From: Winslowiella toletana
Lineage (GTDB): Bacteria; Pseudomonadota; Gammaproteobacteria; Enterobacterales; Enterobacteriaceae
DNA: 64,000 nucleotides
Assembly: GCF_017875465.1 (NCBI RefSeq)
Contig: NZ_JAGGMQ010000001.1
Coordinates: 2,604,001 to 2,668,000, forward strand
Direction: 5' to 3'
Under the pieces are notes generated by a model. That model searched no databases, was not told where the DNA came from, and saw only the letters and a list, made by a program, of their open reading frames with translations. Both the position numbers and the translations under genes were made by a program. This document shows positions 19,701 to 29,044 of the stretch, piece after piece (within the stretch, counting starts at the first letter, position 1; each line of letters starts with the position of its first letter).

Positions 19701-20501
19701 ATGTATTACGTTGTCGCATCCGATCTCGATGGCACGCTGTTGTCGCCCGATCACAGACTGACGCCTTACACCAAAGAGACACTGAAGTTATTAACCGAGC
19801 GCGGCGTTCACTTCGTTTTTGCTACCGGACGTCACCATATCGACGTCTCCCAGATGCGCGATAATCTGGAAATCGATGCTTATATGATCACCTCAAACGG
19901 CGCGCGCGTACACAATACTGCCGGTGAGCTGGTGTTCAGCCATAATCTTGATGCTGATATCGCCAGCGATCTGTTCGCGATCAAATATAACGATCAGGAT
20001 ATTCTTACTAACGTCTATCGCGACGATGAGTGGTTTCTCAATCGCCACCGTCCGGAAGAGAAGCGTTTTTTCCGCGAGTCGATCTTTAACTACCAGCTGT
20101 TTGAACCGGGCATGCTCGACACCGATGGCGTCAGCAAGGTGTTCTTCACCTGCGATGATCCCGATGTGTTGTTGCCGCTGGAGCAGGCGATTCTGGCGCG
20201 CTGGGGCGACCGGGTGAATGTCAGCTTCTCCTTCCCGACCTGCCTGGAAGTGATGGCGGGTGGCGTTTCGAAAGGACATGCGCTGGAAGCGGTGTCGAAA
20301 ACCCTCGGTTACTCGCTGAAAGAGTGCATCTCATTTGGTGACGGCCTGAATGATAAAGAGATGCTGATGATGGCGGGTAAAGGTTGCATTATGCGCAATG
20401 CGCATCAGCGTCTGAAAGATCTGCTGCCGGAGCTGGAAGTGATTGGCAGCAATGCTGACGATGCCGTGCCGCACTATTTACGTAAGCTGTTACTGGCTTA
20501 G
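19701..20501 (+). CDS. yigL: YigL, HAD-type (Cof) sugar phosphate / pyridoxal phosphate phosphatase
   Basis: A 266-residue HAD-IIB (Cof-like) phosphatase, the E. coli YigL length. Motif I is SDLDGTLLSPD (about residues 8-18), motif II the T of ITSNGARV, motif III a Lys in GVSKGHAL, and motif IV GDGLNDKEML. A C2B cap lies between motifs II and III. E. coli YigL dephosphorylates pyridoxal 5-phosphate and phosphosugars and is post-transcriptionally activated by the SgrS RNA during sugar-phosphate stress. In E. coli the SgrS effect works through the pldB-yigL mRNA; I cannot assess that here. Confidence 0.93.
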   Translation: MYYVVASDLDGTLLSPDHRLTPYTKETLKLLTERGVHFVFATGRHHIDVSQMRDNLEIDAYMITSNGARVHNTAGELVFSHNLDADIASDLFAIKYNDQDILTNVYRDDEWFLNRHRPEEKRFFRESIFNYQLFEPGMLDTDGVSKVFFTCDDPDVLLPLEQAILARWGDRVNVSFSFPTCLEVMAGGVSKGHALEAVSKTLGYSLKECISFGDGLNDKEMLMMAGKGCIMRNAHQRLKDLLPELEVIGSNADDAVPHYLRKLLLA

Positions 20502-20509
20502 CGATGGCG

Positions 20510-20532
20510 GATGGCCAGCAGTGCTGGCCATC
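20510..20532. terminator. Bidirectional terminator between yigL and glpT
   Basis: GATGGCCAGCA and TGCTGGCCATC are perfect 11 bp arms around a single G, eight bases after the yigL stop. The glpT stop lies six bases beyond it. It probably ends both convergent transcripts. Confidence 0.7.
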
Positions 20533-20537
20533 GCTGT

Positions 20538-21887
20538 TTATGATGTCTGATTTAGCTGCTGCTTATGTTTGTTCTCGCTCAGCATGGTCATAATCAGCAG
20601 GATTACCGCCAGCACACAGCCGCCGACCATAATAATAAAGCCGCCGTTCCAGCCGAAGTAGTCAACGGTATAGCCGACAATCGCGCTGGCCGCGACCGAT
20701 CCGCCAAGATAGCCAAACAGTCCGGTAAAGCCCGCCGCCGTTCCGGCTGCTTTTTTTGGTGCCAGTTCCAGCGCATGCAGACCAATCAGCATCACCGGGC
20801 CGTAAATCAGGAAGCCGATAATAATCATACAGGCCATATCCACCCCCGGATTACCCGCCGGGTTCATCCAGTAGACTATGGTGGCGATGGTGACCAGCAC
20901 CATAAAGAACACTCCGGTGGCGCCGCGATTACCTTTAAACACCTTATCTGACATCCAGCCGCACAGCAGCGTGCCGGGGATCCCCGCGTACTCATACAGG
21001 AAGTAAGCCCATGAGGATTTATCCAGCGAGAAGTGCTTCACCTCTTTCAGATAGGTCGGTGACCAGTCGAGGATGCCGTAGCGCAGCAGATAGACAAACA
21101 CGTTTGCCAGCGCGATATACCACAGCAGCTTGTTCGGCAACACGTACTGCATAAAGATCTGCTTCGCGGTCAGCTCCTCTTCATGCTTATCGCTGTAATC
21201 AACCGGATAGTCGTTTTTATACTCCTCAATCGGCGGCAGACCGCAGGATTGCGGGGTATCACGCATCAGCGCGAAGGCGATAAACGCGATGATAATCGCG
21301 CCAAAGGCTGGCATATACAGCGCCGCTTTCCAGTCGTTAAACCACGCCATACCCAGCAAAAACAGCAGAGGGGGAATACCGCCGCCGACATTATGTGCGC
21401 AGTTCCATACTGAAACGATGCCGCCGCGCTCTTTCTGCGACCACCAGTGCACCATGGTGCGCCCGCAGGGCGGCCAGCCCATGCCCTGAAACCAGCCGCA
21501 GACAAACAGCAGCACAAACATAATCATAATGCTGGAGGTGGCCCAGGGGACGAAGCCCATAATCAGCATCACCACCGCCGCCAGAATCAAACCCGCAGGC
21601 AGAAACACGCGCGGATTCGAGCGATCCGAAACCGAACCCATAATAAATTTAGAAAATCCGTAGGCGATTGAGATACCTGACAGCGCAAAGCCGAGATCGC
21701 CGCGCGAGAAGCCCTGTTCAACCAGATAAGGCATCGCCAGTGCAAAGTTTTTGCGCACCAGGTAGTAAGCGGCGTAACCGAAAAAGATGCCGAAGAAAAT
21801 TTGCCAGCGCAGACGGCGGTAGAGTGGGTCGACGCGTTCATCTGCCACGCGTGCCTGGTGTGATGCAGGTTTAAAAATACTCAACAT
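20538..21887 (-). CDS. glpT: Glycerol-3-phosphate:phosphate antiporter GlpT
   Basis: A 449-residue major facilitator superfamily antiporter (E. coli GlpT 452) with about 12 membrane helices. The start is [29 protein letters not shown], and family segments [54 protein letters not shown] and [12 protein letters not shown] are intact. It exchanges periplasmic glycerol-3-phosphate for phosphate and is the entry route for fosfomycin. In E. coli it forms glpTQ; here no glpQ follows and the gene stands alone between yigL and yigM. About 30 in-frame codons lie upstream of the chosen start and are probably promoter. Confidence 0.95.
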   Translation of the reverse strand: MLSIFKPASHQARVADERVDPLYRRLRWQIFFGIFFGYAAYYLVRKNFALAMPYLVEQGFSRGDLGFALSGISIAYGFSKFIMGSVSDRSNPRVFLPAGLILAAVVMLIMGFVPWATSSIMIMFVLLFVCGWFQGMGWPPCGRTMVHWWSQKERGGIVSVWNCAHNVGGGIPPLLFLLGMAWFNDWKAALYMPAFGAIIIAFIAFALMRDTPQSCGLPPIEEYKNDYPVDYSDKHEEELTAKQIFMQYVLPNKLLWYIALANVFVYLLRYGILDWSPTYLKEVKHFSLDKSSWAYFLYEYAGIPGTLLCGWMSDKVFKGNRGATGVFFMVLVTIATIVYWMNPAGNPGVDMACMIIIGFLIYGPVMLIGLHALELAPKKAAGTAAGFTGLFGYLGGSVAASAIVGYTVDYFGWNGGFIIMVGGCVLAVILLIMTMLSENKHKQQLNQTS

Positions 21888-21920
21888 AAAAAAACTCCGA
21901 TGGTCGTTTTCGCCGCTTGA

Positions 21921-21940
21921 AATGTTCCATTTCGCGCAAA
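21921..21940 (-). promoter_or_regulatory. Possible GlpR operator upstream of glpT
   Basis: AATGTTCCATTTCGCGCAAA resembles the GlpR consensus (WATKYTCGWTAWCGAAMRTW) at about 15 of 20 positions by my count. It lies about 33 bp upstream of the glpT start. The match is imperfect on the second half, so binding is plausible, not shown. Confidence 0.4.
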
Positions 21941-22143
21941 GAATAGGAGCAAAATCGATTTCGGACTGTGAGTAACCACGCAAATGTTTCAGTTTTATTA
22001 CATTTTTGTGTCAATGATAACTATATGGGTTTCGATTTAGGGTTTCCATCGTTTTTTATTTGCTCAGTTGTCAACCAGGAACTTGCTGCCAGCTGACAGC
22101 AATCGGTTACACTAGTCGCTCCTTTTTCTGACGAGTGCTTACT

Positions 22144-23007
22144 GTGGCGTTACTGATTATCACCACCATTCTCTGGGCGTTTTCATTTAGTCTGATCGGC
22201 GAGTATCTGGCAGGGCAGGTCGATAGCTGGTTTTCGGTGCTGATGCGCGTCGGGCTGGCAGCGCTGGTGTTTTTGCCATTTCTGCGCTGGCGTGGCTATA
22301 AACTGTCGACGCTGCTGCTGTATATGGTGGCAGGCGCAATGCAGCTGGGGATCATGTATCTGTTCAGCTTCCAGGCCTATATCTATCTCAGCGTGTCAGA
22401 GTTCCTGCTGTTTACCGTACTGACGCCGCTGTATATCACACTGATTTACGATCTGCTGAGCGGGCGCGGCATCCGTGCAGGCTATGCGCTCAGCGCACTG
22501 CTGGCGGTACTGGGTGCGGCGATTATTCGTTATGACAAAGTCAGCGACCACTTCTGGTTCGGCCTGATGCTGGTACAGCTGGCTAATATCTGTTTTGCCA
22601 TTGGCATGGTGGGTTATAAACGTTTGCAGGAAGTGCGTCCGATGCCACAGCATACTGCCTTCTCCTGGTTCTATATCGGTGCGGCGATAGTGGCGGTTGT
22701 CGCCTGGAGCCTGTGGGGCAACGCGAACAAACTGCCGACCACCTCGCTGCAGTGGGGCATTCTGGTCTGGCTGGGCGTGGTGGCATCGGGGCTGGGTTAT
22801 TTTATGTGGAACTATGGTGCGACCCAGGTGGATGCGGGAACGCTGGGGATTATGAACAATATGCATGTGCCGGCTGGTCTGCTGGTGAATCTGGCAATCT
22901 GGCAGCAGCAACCGCACTGGACCAGTTTTATTATCGGCGCGGCGGTGATTTGCGCCTCACTGTGGGTGCATAAGCGCTGGATTATCGGTAAGCCGGTGGG
23001 AGTGTAA
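22144..23007 (+). CDS. yigM: YigM (BioT) DMT-family biotin uptake transporter
   Basis: A 287-residue EamA/DMT-superfamily protein with about ten membrane helices, matching E. coli YigM in FSFSLIGEYLAGQVDSWF, NYGATQVDAGTLGIMNNMHVPAGLLVNLAIW and the AMQLG-MY segment. E. coli YigM was identified as a biotin transporter. The start is uncertain: GTG 22144 (preceded by GAG) gives the family-like MALLIITTILWAFS; an in-frame GTG at 22135 would add three residues. It is divergent from glpT and adjacent to metR, as in E. coli. The biotin link is interesting because birA is also in this window. Confidence 0.85.
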   Translation: MALLIITTILWAFSFSLIGEYLAGQVDSWFSVLMRVGLAALVFLPFLRWRGYKLSTLLLYMVAGAMQLGIMYLFSFQAYIYLSVSEFLLFTVLTPLYITLIYDLLSGRGIRAGYALSALLAVLGAAIIRYDKVSDHFWFGLMLVQLANICFAIGMVGYKRLQEVRPMPQHTAFSWFYIGAAIVAVVAWSLWGNANKLPTTSLQWGILVWLGVVASGLGYFMWNYGATQVDAGTLGIMNNMHVPAGLLVNLAIWQQQPHWTSFIIGAAVICASLWVHKRWIIGKPVGV

Positions 23008-23016
23008 GCCAGGGCC

Positions 23017-23041
23017 AGCGGAGCGGGTAAACCGCTCCGCT
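23017..23041. terminator. Bidirectional terminator between yigM and a DUF1456 gene
   Basis: AGCGGAGCGG-GTAAA-CCGCTCCGCT forms a perfect 10 bp stem with a 5-base loop, between convergent stops at 23007 and 23053. Its sequence is unrelated to the dispersed palindrome family. Confidence 0.72.
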
Positions 23042-23052
23042 ATGCTTATCAA

Positions 23053-23529
23053 TCAGGCTTTGCCGGCAACCGGGCGGATTTTCATCGTCAGCCCTTTCAA
23101 GAAGTTGCGCAGAATCTGATCGCCACATTCGCGATAGTTTTTATGACCAGGTTTGCGGAAGATGGCGCCAATTTCCGCCTGTGACACCGAGAAATCAGCC
23201 AGTTGCAGAATTTCGGTGATATCGGTGGTTTTCAGGTTAAACGCCACACGCAGTTTTTTCAGGATGATATTGTTGGTCATTTTGCGCTCGACGGAGGGCA
23301 CCGGAGCCTCTTCGCTTTTACCGCGCAGTGAGAAAATCAGGCCATTGAGGAAATAGCCCATCAGCACGTCAGGACAGGCGCGAAAACCCTCTTCCTCATC
23401 TTTTTTCAGAAAGCTCTGCATCTCTTCGACAGAGGCTTCGCTCTCCGCCAGCGCCAGCGTCTCGACCATTTTAGCGTCACTCATATTCAGCATGTAGCGC
23501 ACGCTGCGTAACACGTCGTTGTTGGTCAT
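23053..23529 (-). CDS. DUF1456 family protein (YehS-like)
   Basis: A 158-residue protein with two tandem copies of a roughly 65-residue domain: NNDVLRSVRYMLNMSDAKMVETLAL near residue 3 and NNIILKKLRVAFNLKTTDITEILQL near residue 86. Each copy ends with a CPD/CGDQ segment (RACPDVLMGYFLNGL and RECGDQILRNFLKGL). This matches DUF1456, seen in E. coli YehS (156 residues). Function is unknown. The gene occupies a place between yigM and metR that E. coli lacks (yehS is elsewhere in its genome). The stop is opposite a strong hairpin shared with yigM. Confidence 0.83.
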   Translation of the reverse strand: MTNNDVLRSVRYMLNMSDAKMVETLALAESEASVEEMQSFLKKDEEEGFRACPDVLMGYFLNGLIFSLRGKSEEAPVPSVERKMTNNIILKKLRVAFNLKTTDITEILQLADFSVSQAEIGAIFRKPGHKNYRECGDQILRNFLKGLTMKIRPVAGKA

Positions 23530-23619
23530 AATGAAATCTCTTCAGTTAATAAAATGCAATGTGGCGCATTATACACATTGCCTCTGAAGTTGCAGCGCTG
23601 TTAGCGGGAGACTGAAGTC

Positions 23620-24558
23620 TCACCCCTGCACGGTGCCCGGCAAGGGTACACCAGCACGCGAGGCATCACGCACAAATGGCAGATGATCGCAGGCATGCTG
23701 GCGCGCCGAACGCACAAAGGCTTCCACCACCGGCTGACGTTGCTCGCCATCGCGCACCGCTGCATACAGACGGCTCCACAACCCCTCGCCCAGCGTGCGG
23801 GTAACAATCAGTCCCTGATGTTCAAAGCTCTCCACCACCCAGTGCGGTAGCGCGGCAATGCCCATCCGCGCGGCGACCATCTGAATCAGCAGCAGCGTAT
23901 TGTCGACACTTTTCAGCGCCGGACTGACGCCTGCCGGTTGCAGGAAATGGCGCCAGATATCCAGCCGCTGACGCTGCACCGGATAGATCATTAACACTTC
24001 ACTGGCCAAATCTTCCGGTGAAATCTGTTCAGCCTGCGCCAGCGGATGATCCGGCGCCAGCACCAGCCGCACTTCAAAATCAAACATCGGCGTATAGTGC
24101 AGGCCACTGCGCGGCAGAATATCGGAAGTCAGCACCACATCCAGCTCGCCCTGTTGCAGCGCCGGTTGTGGATCAAAGGTCACGCCTGATTTGAAGTCCA
24201 TCACTACCTGAGGCCAGCTCTGACGGAAATTATCCAGCGCCGGGGTCAGCCACTGAATACAGCTATGGCACTCAATGGCGATACGCAGCGTGGTCTGATG
24301 CGGCTCATGACAGGCCTGCAACGCCTGCTGGATTTGCGGCAGCACCTGTTCCGCCAGCTGCAACATAATCTCTCCCTGCGGCGTAAAGCGCAGCGGCTGG
24401 CTTTTACGTACAAACAGACGAAAGCCGAGACGCTGCTCCAGATCGCTGAACTGGTGAGATAACGCCGATTGCGTTTGATGCAGCTGTGCGGCGGCGGCAG
24501 CCAGAGAGCCTGTATTCCTTAAGGCCTGCAGCGTCCGCAGGTGTTTGAGTTCGATCAT
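23620..24558 (-). CDS. metR: LysR-type activator MetR
   Basis: A 312-residue LysR-family regulator (E. coli MetR 317). The N-terminal helix-turn-helix lies around residues 4-63 ([42 protein letters not shown]). The effector-binding domain starts near residue 90 ([17 protein letters not shown]). The homocysteine-responsive MetR activates metE and other methionine genes. It is transcribed divergently from metE, with 145 bp between the start codons. The start codon is ATG at 24556-24558; AAGGA precedes it on the coding strand. Confidence 0.96.
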   Translation of the reverse strand: MIELKHLRTLQALRNTGSLAAAAAQLHQTQSALSHQFSDLEQRLGFRLFVRKSQPLRFTPQGEIMLQLAEQVLPQIQQALQACHEPHQTTLRIAIECHSCIQWLTPALDNFRQSWPQVVMDFKSGVTFDPQPALQQGELDVVLTSDILPRSGLHYTPMFDFEVRLVLAPDHPLAQAEQISPEDLASEVLMIYPVQRQRLDIWRHFLQPAGVSPALKSVDNTLLLIQMVAARMGIAALPHWVVESFEHQGLIVTRTLGEGLWSRLYAAVRDGEQRQPVVEAFVRSARQHACDHLPFVRDASRAGVPLPGTVQG

Positions 24559-24632
24559 GAGAGTCCTTCACATCGATAGTGAACAATTTGCGCTTGTGGT
24601 TGATACAGTACCTGCACATTATAGCGGTGTAA

Positions 24633-24648
24633 ACATCTGGACGGCTAA
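24633..24648. promoter_or_regulatory. Possible MetJ operator between metR and metE
   Basis: Two adjacent octamers, ACATCTGG and ACGGCTAA, resemble tandem met boxes (consensus AGACGTCT). They lie 56 bp before the metE start. E. coli metE has MetJ boxes here. The match is loose and needs footprinting. Confidence 0.35.
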
Positions 24649-24703
24649 ATGAATCAGCTAATTTCCCCGCCCGCTTTGTAACCTCTTAATTCAGGACAAA
24701 GAT

Positions 24704-26980
24704 ATGACTATTCTGAACCATACCCTTGGATTTCCACGCGTCGGTCTGCGTCGCGAACTAAAGAAAGCACAAGAGAGCTACTGGGCGGGTAACAGCACCC
24801 GGCAGGAATTACTGGCTGTGGGTCGCGAGTTGCGTGCTCGACACTGGCAGCAACAGAAAGATGCTGGCGTTGATTTGCTGCCGGTTGGCGACTTCGCCTG
24901 GTATGATCACGTACTGACCACCAGCCTGCTGCTGGGTAACGTCCCGGCGCGCCATCAGAATAAAGACGGTTCGGTCGACCTTGATACCCTGTTCCGCCTC
25001 GGCCGTGGCCGTGCGCCTGCCGGCGAGCCTGCGGCGGCGGCAGAAATGACCAAATGGTTTAACACCAACTATCACTACATGGTGCCGGAGTTCGTTAAAG
25101 GTCAGCAATTTAAACTGAGCTGGACGCAGTTGCTGGAGGAAGTCGACGAAGCGCTGGCGCTGGGCCATAAAGTGAAGCCGGTGCTGTTAGGGCCGGTCAC
25201 TTACCTGTGGCTGGGTAAAGTCAAAGGTGAGCCATTTGACCGTCTGAGCCTGCTAAAAGAGATTCTTCCGGTGTATCAGCAGGTACTGGCTGAGCTGGCA
25301 AAACGCGATATCGAATGGGTACAGATCGACGAACCTGCGCTGGTGCTGGAACTGCCAGCTGAGTGGCTGAATGCCTTTAAACCGGCGTACGCTGCGTTGC
25401 AGGGGCAGACTAAACTGCTGCTGACCACCTATTTCGACAGCGTGGGTCAGAACCTCGATACCATTTGTGAATTACCGGTAAATGGTCTGCACGTTGACCT
25501 GGTACACGGTAATGACGATGTGGCGGCGCTGAACGCCAGACTGCCAGCCGGGTGGCTGCTGTCTGTCGGCGTGATTAATGGCCGTAACGTCTGGCGTGCC
25601 GATCTGAGCAGCTGGTTTGAGCGTCTGCAACCGCTGACGAGTCAGCGCAAGCAGCTGTGGATTGGTTCTTCCTGTTCACTGCTGCACAGCCCAATCGATC
25701 TGAGCGTCGAAACCCGCCTTGATGAAGAGGTGAAAAGCTGGTTCGCTTTCGCCCTGCAAAAGTGTGGTGAACTGTCACTGCTGACTAACGCGCTGAACAA
25801 TAACGATGCCGCTTCGCTGGAAGCCTGGAGCGCACCGGTTCGCGCCCGTCGTCACTCCAGCCGCGTCCACAATGCAGCGGTTGGCCAGCGTTTAGCCACG
25901 ATCACCAGCAAAGACAGTCTGCGCGACAGCTGCTACCAGGTGCGTGCGAAAGCCCAGCGTGAACGTTTTAATCTGCCAGCATGGCCGACCACCACTATAG
26001 GTTCATTCCCGCAGACCACCGAAATTCGCGGCCTGCGTCTGGACTTCAAAAAGGGCAATCTCGACCGCAACAACTACCGCACCGGTATCGCTGAACATAT
26101 TAAACAGGCGATTGCGGAGCAGGAACAACTGGGTCTTGACGTGCTGGTGCATGGTGAAGCTGAACGTAATGACATGGTGGAATACTTCGGTGAAAACCTT
26201 GATGGTTTTGTCTTTACGCAAAACGGTTGGGTGCAGAGCTACGGTTCACGTTGCGTTAAACCTCCGGTGATTATCGGTGACGTCAGCCGCCCGGAAGCGA
26301 TTACCGTCGAGTGGGCTAAATATGCCCAGTCACTGACCGAAAAGCCGGTCAAAGGCATGCTGACTGGCCCGGTAACTATCCTCTGCTGGTCGTTCCCGCG
26401 TGAAGATGTGTCGCGTGAAACTATCGCCAGACAGATTGCACTGGCGCTGCGTGACGAAGTGGAAGATCTGGAAAAAGCCGGTATCGGCATTATCCAGATT
26501 GATGAGCCGGCGCTGCGTGAAGGACTGCCGCTGCGTCAGTCCGACTGGGCCGCCTATCTGACATGGGCAGTCGATGCCTTCCGCCTGAACGCCGCGGTGG
26601 CGCAGGATGAAACCCAGATCCACACCCATATGTGTTACTGCGAGTTTAACGACATTATGGATTCTATCGCCGCGCTGGATGCGGACGTGATTACCATCGA
26701 AACTTCGCGCTCCGATATGGAACTGCTGGAGTCGTTTAAAGAGTTTGAATATCCGAACGAAATTGGTCCGGGCGTGTATGACATCCATTCACCAAACGTA
26801 CCAACTGTTGAGTGGATGGAAGCGTTACTGCTGAAAGCGGCGCAGCGTATTCCGGTTGAGCGTCTGTGGGTTAATCCGGACTGCGGCCTGAAAACGCGGG
26901 GCTGGAGCGAAACCCGTCAGGCGCTGGCCAATATGGTAAAAGCCGCGCAGAACCTGCGGGCAAATAAAGTTTCTGTGTAA
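24704..26980 (+). CDS. metE: Cobalamin-independent methionine synthase
   Basis: A 758-residue protein (E. coli 753). It transfers the methyl of methyl-tetrahydrofolate polyglutamate to homocysteine, the last step of methionine synthesis. Two homologous barrel domains are joined near residue 430. The C-terminal zinc site includes [11 protein letters not shown] (His and Cys ligands), a Glu in [12 protein letters not shown] and the Cys in [13 protein letters not shown]. The N-terminal domain starts [20 protein letters not shown] 24704 has an upstream AGGACAAAG. Activation by MetR with homocysteine and repression by MetJ are expected. Confidence 0.98.
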   Translation: MTILNHTLGFPRVGLRRELKKAQESYWAGNSTRQELLAVGRELRARHWQQQKDAGVDLLPVGDFAWYDHVLTTSLLLGNVPARHQNKDGSVDLDTLFRLGRGRAPAGEPAAAAEMTKWFNTNYHYMVPEFVKGQQFKLSWTQLLEEVDEALALGHKVKPVLLGPVTYLWLGKVKGEPFDRLSLLKEILPVYQQVLAELAKRDIEWVQIDEPALVLELPAEWLNAFKPAYAALQGQTKLLLTTYFDSVGQNLDTICELPVNGLHVDLVHGNDDVAALNARLPAGWLLSVGVINGRNVWRADLSSWFERLQPLTSQRKQLWIGSSCSLLHSPIDLSVETRLDEEVKSWFAFALQKCGELSLLTNALNNNDAASLEAWSAPVRARRHSSRVHNAAVGQRLATITSKDSLRDSCYQVRAKAQRERFNLPAWPTTTIGSFPQTTEIRGLRLDFKKGNLDRNNYRTGIAEHIKQAIAEQEQLGLDVLVHGEAERNDMVEYFGENLDGFVFTQNGWVQSYGSRCVKPPVIIGDVSRPEAITVEWAKYAQSLTEKPVKGMLTGPVTILCWSFPREDVSRETIARQIALALRDEVEDLEKAGIGIIQIDEPALREGLPLRQSDWAAYLTWAVDAFRLNAAVAQDETQIHTHMCYCEFNDIMDSIAALDADVITIETSRSDMELLESFKEFEYPNEIGPGVYDIHSPNVPTVEWMEALLLKAAQRIPVERLWVNPDCGLKTRGWSETRQALANMVKAAQNLRANKVSV

Positions 26981-27000
26981 AGTGTTGTGTTGTCGTTTCT

Positions 27001-27026
27001 GGGGCGCCTGGCGCCCCCTTTTTTTT
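27001..27026 (+). terminator. Intrinsic terminator of metE
   Basis: GGGGCG and CGCCCC flank a CCTGG core, followed by T8 at 27019-27026, 20 bp after the metE stop. It ends immediately before the convergent stop of the dienelactone hydrolase gene (27029). Confidence 0.88.
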
Positions 27027-27028
27027 GC

Positions 27029-27865
27029 TTAAACCTCAGGCGTGACGCCTGCGCGCTTAAACCACGCCAGCATCCGCTGCCAGCCATCCTGCGCCGACTC
27101 CTGATGGTAACTGGCGCGGTAGTCGGCATTAAACGCATGTCCGGCATCGGGATAAACCACGATTTCCGCATCGGCGTTGGCGGCACGCAGCGCCTGTCGC
27201 ATCTGCTCAATGCTCTCCTGCGGAATGCTGTCATCTTTACCGCCATACAGACCCAGCACCGGCGCAGTAAGATCGACTGCGATATCCAGCGGTTGCTTCG
27301 GTTGCTTCAGGGTTTTTTCCCCGACCAGTTTGCCATACCAGGCCACTGCAGCTTTCAGTTGTGGATTATGGGCAGCATAGAGCCAGCAGATACGTCCGCC
27401 CCAGCAAAAACCGGTGATGGCGGTATTACGCATATCGCCGCCGTTACGTGACGCCCAGTTGGCGACATGATCGAGATCGGCCAGCACCTGCGCATCCGGC
27501 ACTTTACTTACCAGTTGCTGAAACAGCGTGGGAATATCGTCGTAGTCGGCGGGATCGCCTTCACGGAAGTAGAGTTCCGGTGCGATCGCCAGATAGCCTT
27601 CGGCCGCCAGCCGACGGCAGATATCGCGAATATGTTCATGGACGCCGAAGATTTCCTGTACCACCATCACTACCGGCAGCGGCGTCGTGGCATTTTTCGG
27701 TCTGGCGTGGAAAGCGGGCATATTCTCGCCCTGCGTCGGTATCGAGGTTTCGCCAGACTGAATGTTATCATTGTCGGTAATAATTGTTGTCGAAGCGGTG
27801 GGTAAAACGGCAGGCGCAAAGCCGCTATTGCCTGGCTTTTGAGCCATGTTATCTTCGGTTTTCAT
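27029..27865 (-). CDS. ysgA: Dienelactone hydrolase family protein (YsgA-like)
   Basis: A 278-residue alpha/beta hydrolase (E. coli YsgA 271). The catalytic triad is Cys (GFCWGGR, about residue 155), Asp (GGKDDSIP) and His (DAGHAFN), the DLH arrangement with a Cys nucleophile. VQEIFGVHEHIRDICRRLAAEGYLAIAPELYFREGD is the family lid region. The start is the ATG at 27865 with GGAG six bases upstream; the frame extends further to 27877. The substrate in enterobacteria is unknown. It is convergent with metE and divergent from udp. Confidence 0.87.
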   Translation of the reverse strand: MKTEDNMAQKPGNSGFAPAVLPTASTTIITDNDNIQSGETSIPTQGENMPAFHARPKNATTPLPVVMVVQEIFGVHEHIRDICRRLAAEGYLAIAPELYFREGDPADYDDIPTLFQQLVSKVPDAQVLADLDHVANWASRNGGDMRNTAITGFCWGGRICWLYAAHNPQLKAAVAWYGKLVGEKTLKQPKQPLDIAVDLTAPVLGLYGGKDDSIPQESIEQMRQALRAANADAEIVVYPDAGHAFNADYRASYHQESAQDGWQRMLAWFKRAGVTPEV

Positions 27866-27982
27866 CGTCCTCTCCATGCTAAGCGTTAGCGCAATCAGCT
27901 AACTATAGACACTCTCTTTAACATCTGACCGGATAACTGCGCAGTGAGGTTAAACGGAAAATTCGCTCACACGACCTGTTTA

Positions 27983-27998
27983 TGTGATTAAAATCACA
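27983..27998 (+). promoter_or_regulatory. Distal CRP site of udp
   Basis: TGTGATTAAAATCACA is a perfect palindromic CRP site (TGTGA-N6-TCACA). It lies 120 bp upstream of the udp start. E. coli udp is a CRP/CytR-regulated promoter with two CRP sites. Confidence 0.88.
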
Positions 27999-28034
27999 AT
28001 ATTTTTGATTCCTAATGTAACTTTCATTTTTATC

Positions 28035-28050
28035 GGTGAATCTGATCACG
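28035..28050 (+). promoter_or_regulatory. Proximal CRP site of udp
   Basis: GGTGA-ATCTGA-TCACG matches the CRP motif with one change in each half. Its centre is 52 bp from the distal site, the spacing found at CytR-type promoters such as deoP2 (-93.5/-41.5). A -10-like TACAGT lies at 28072-28077. A CytR contact between the sites is therefore likely. Confidence 0.75.
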
Positions 28051-28117
28051 CTATTGTGGCGGTGTATGGCTTACAGTAGCGCATTAAATTATTTCCCCCT
28101 TATTTCAGGAGTCTGTT

Positions 28118-28879
28118 ATGGCCGAGTCTGATGTGTTCCACCTTGGTATTACCAAAGCCGACCTGCAAGGCGCGACGCTGGCGATTGTTCCCGGCGATCC
28201 TGAGCGGGTGAAGAAAATCGCCGCGCTGATGGACAATCCGGTGCATCTGGCTTCGCATCGTGAATTTACCAGCTGGCGCGCCGAACTGGATGGCAAACCG
28301 GTAGTAGTCTGCTCAACCGGCATTGGCGGCCCATCAACGTCGATCGCGGTGGAAGAGCTGGCGCAGCTGGGCGTACGCACGTTCCTGCGCGTCGGCACCA
28401 CGGGTGCGATTCAGCCACATATTAATGTCGGTGATGTGCTGGTGACCACCGGCTCGGTCCGTCTGGATGGCGCCAGCCTGCACTTTGCACCGATGGAGTT
28501 TCCGGCGGTAGCGGATTTTGACTGCACCACCGCGCTGGTGGCGGCGGCGAAAGCGTCAGGCGCGACAACCCATATCGGTATTACCGCTTCTTCTGACACC
28601 TTCTATCCGGGTCAGGAGCGTTATGACACCTTCTCTGGCCGGGTGGTCAGCCGTTATCAGGGCTCGATGCAAGAGTGGCAGCAGATGGGTGTGCTGAACT
28701 ATGAAATGGAGTCCGCCACGCTGCTGACCATGTGCGCCAGCCAGGGGCTGCGCGCCGGTATGGTTGCCGGGGTGATTGTTAATCGTACGCAGAAAGAGAT
28801 CCCGGATGCGGTCACCATGAAGCAGACCGAAAGCGATGCGGTCACTATTGTGGTCGAGGCGGCGCGGCGTCTGCTGTAA
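28118..28879 (+). CDS. udp: Uridine phosphorylase
   Basis: A 253-residue protein, identical in length to E. coli Udp. It cleaves uridine to uracil and ribose-1-phosphate in pyrimidine salvage. The phosphate site includes GDPERV (about residues 26-31) and the segment [20 protein letters not shown]; the base/ribose site includes [13 protein letters not shown] and the substrate-binding [20 protein letters not shown] lies before ATG 28118. It is controlled by two CRP sites and probably CytR. Confidence 0.97.
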   Translation: MAESDVFHLGITKADLQGATLAIVPGDPERVKKIAALMDNPVHLASHREFTSWRAELDGKPVVVCSTGIGGPSTSIAVEELAQLGVRTFLRVGTTGAIQPHINVGDVLVTTGSVRLDGASLHFAPMEFPAVADFDCTTALVAAAKASGATTHIGITASSDTFYPGQERYDTFSGRVVSRYQGSMQEWQQMGVLNYEMESATLLTMCASQGLRAGMVAGVIVNRTQKEIPDAVTMKQTESDAVTIVVEAARRLL

Positions 28880-28882
28880 TAA

Positions 28883-28936
28883 GGGAGCCGATAACGGCTC
28901 CCCTACAAAAGTCTGTAGGGGCGGCGTTATCGCCGC
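28883..28936. repeat. GC-rich palindromic repeat, inverted pair (copy 3, diverged)
   Basis: The left arm is GGGAGCCGATAACGGCTCCC followed by CTACA; the right arm is TGTAGGGGCGGCGTTATCGC and further GCC. They share the CTACA/TGTAG joint and the palindromic stem with copies at 12882 and 40471. The left arm has diverged in sequence but kept pairing, so the stem is probably selected. It sits between the co-directional udp and rmuC. Confidence 0.75.
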
Positions 28937-29044
28937 TCTTGCCAACAAATTTCCCTTTCACTATCACCCCCTCGCTTTTTATCTGGACATTTATACAGTG
29001 CGCCTCTACCTTTTCACTGTCTGACGCGGTGTGCAGGAGGAACG

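Noticed and set aside
24558..24570. MetR-binding site TGAG-N5-TTCA at the metR start
   Set aside because: It overlaps the metR ribosome binding site and departs from the consensus, so it is likely coincidental.
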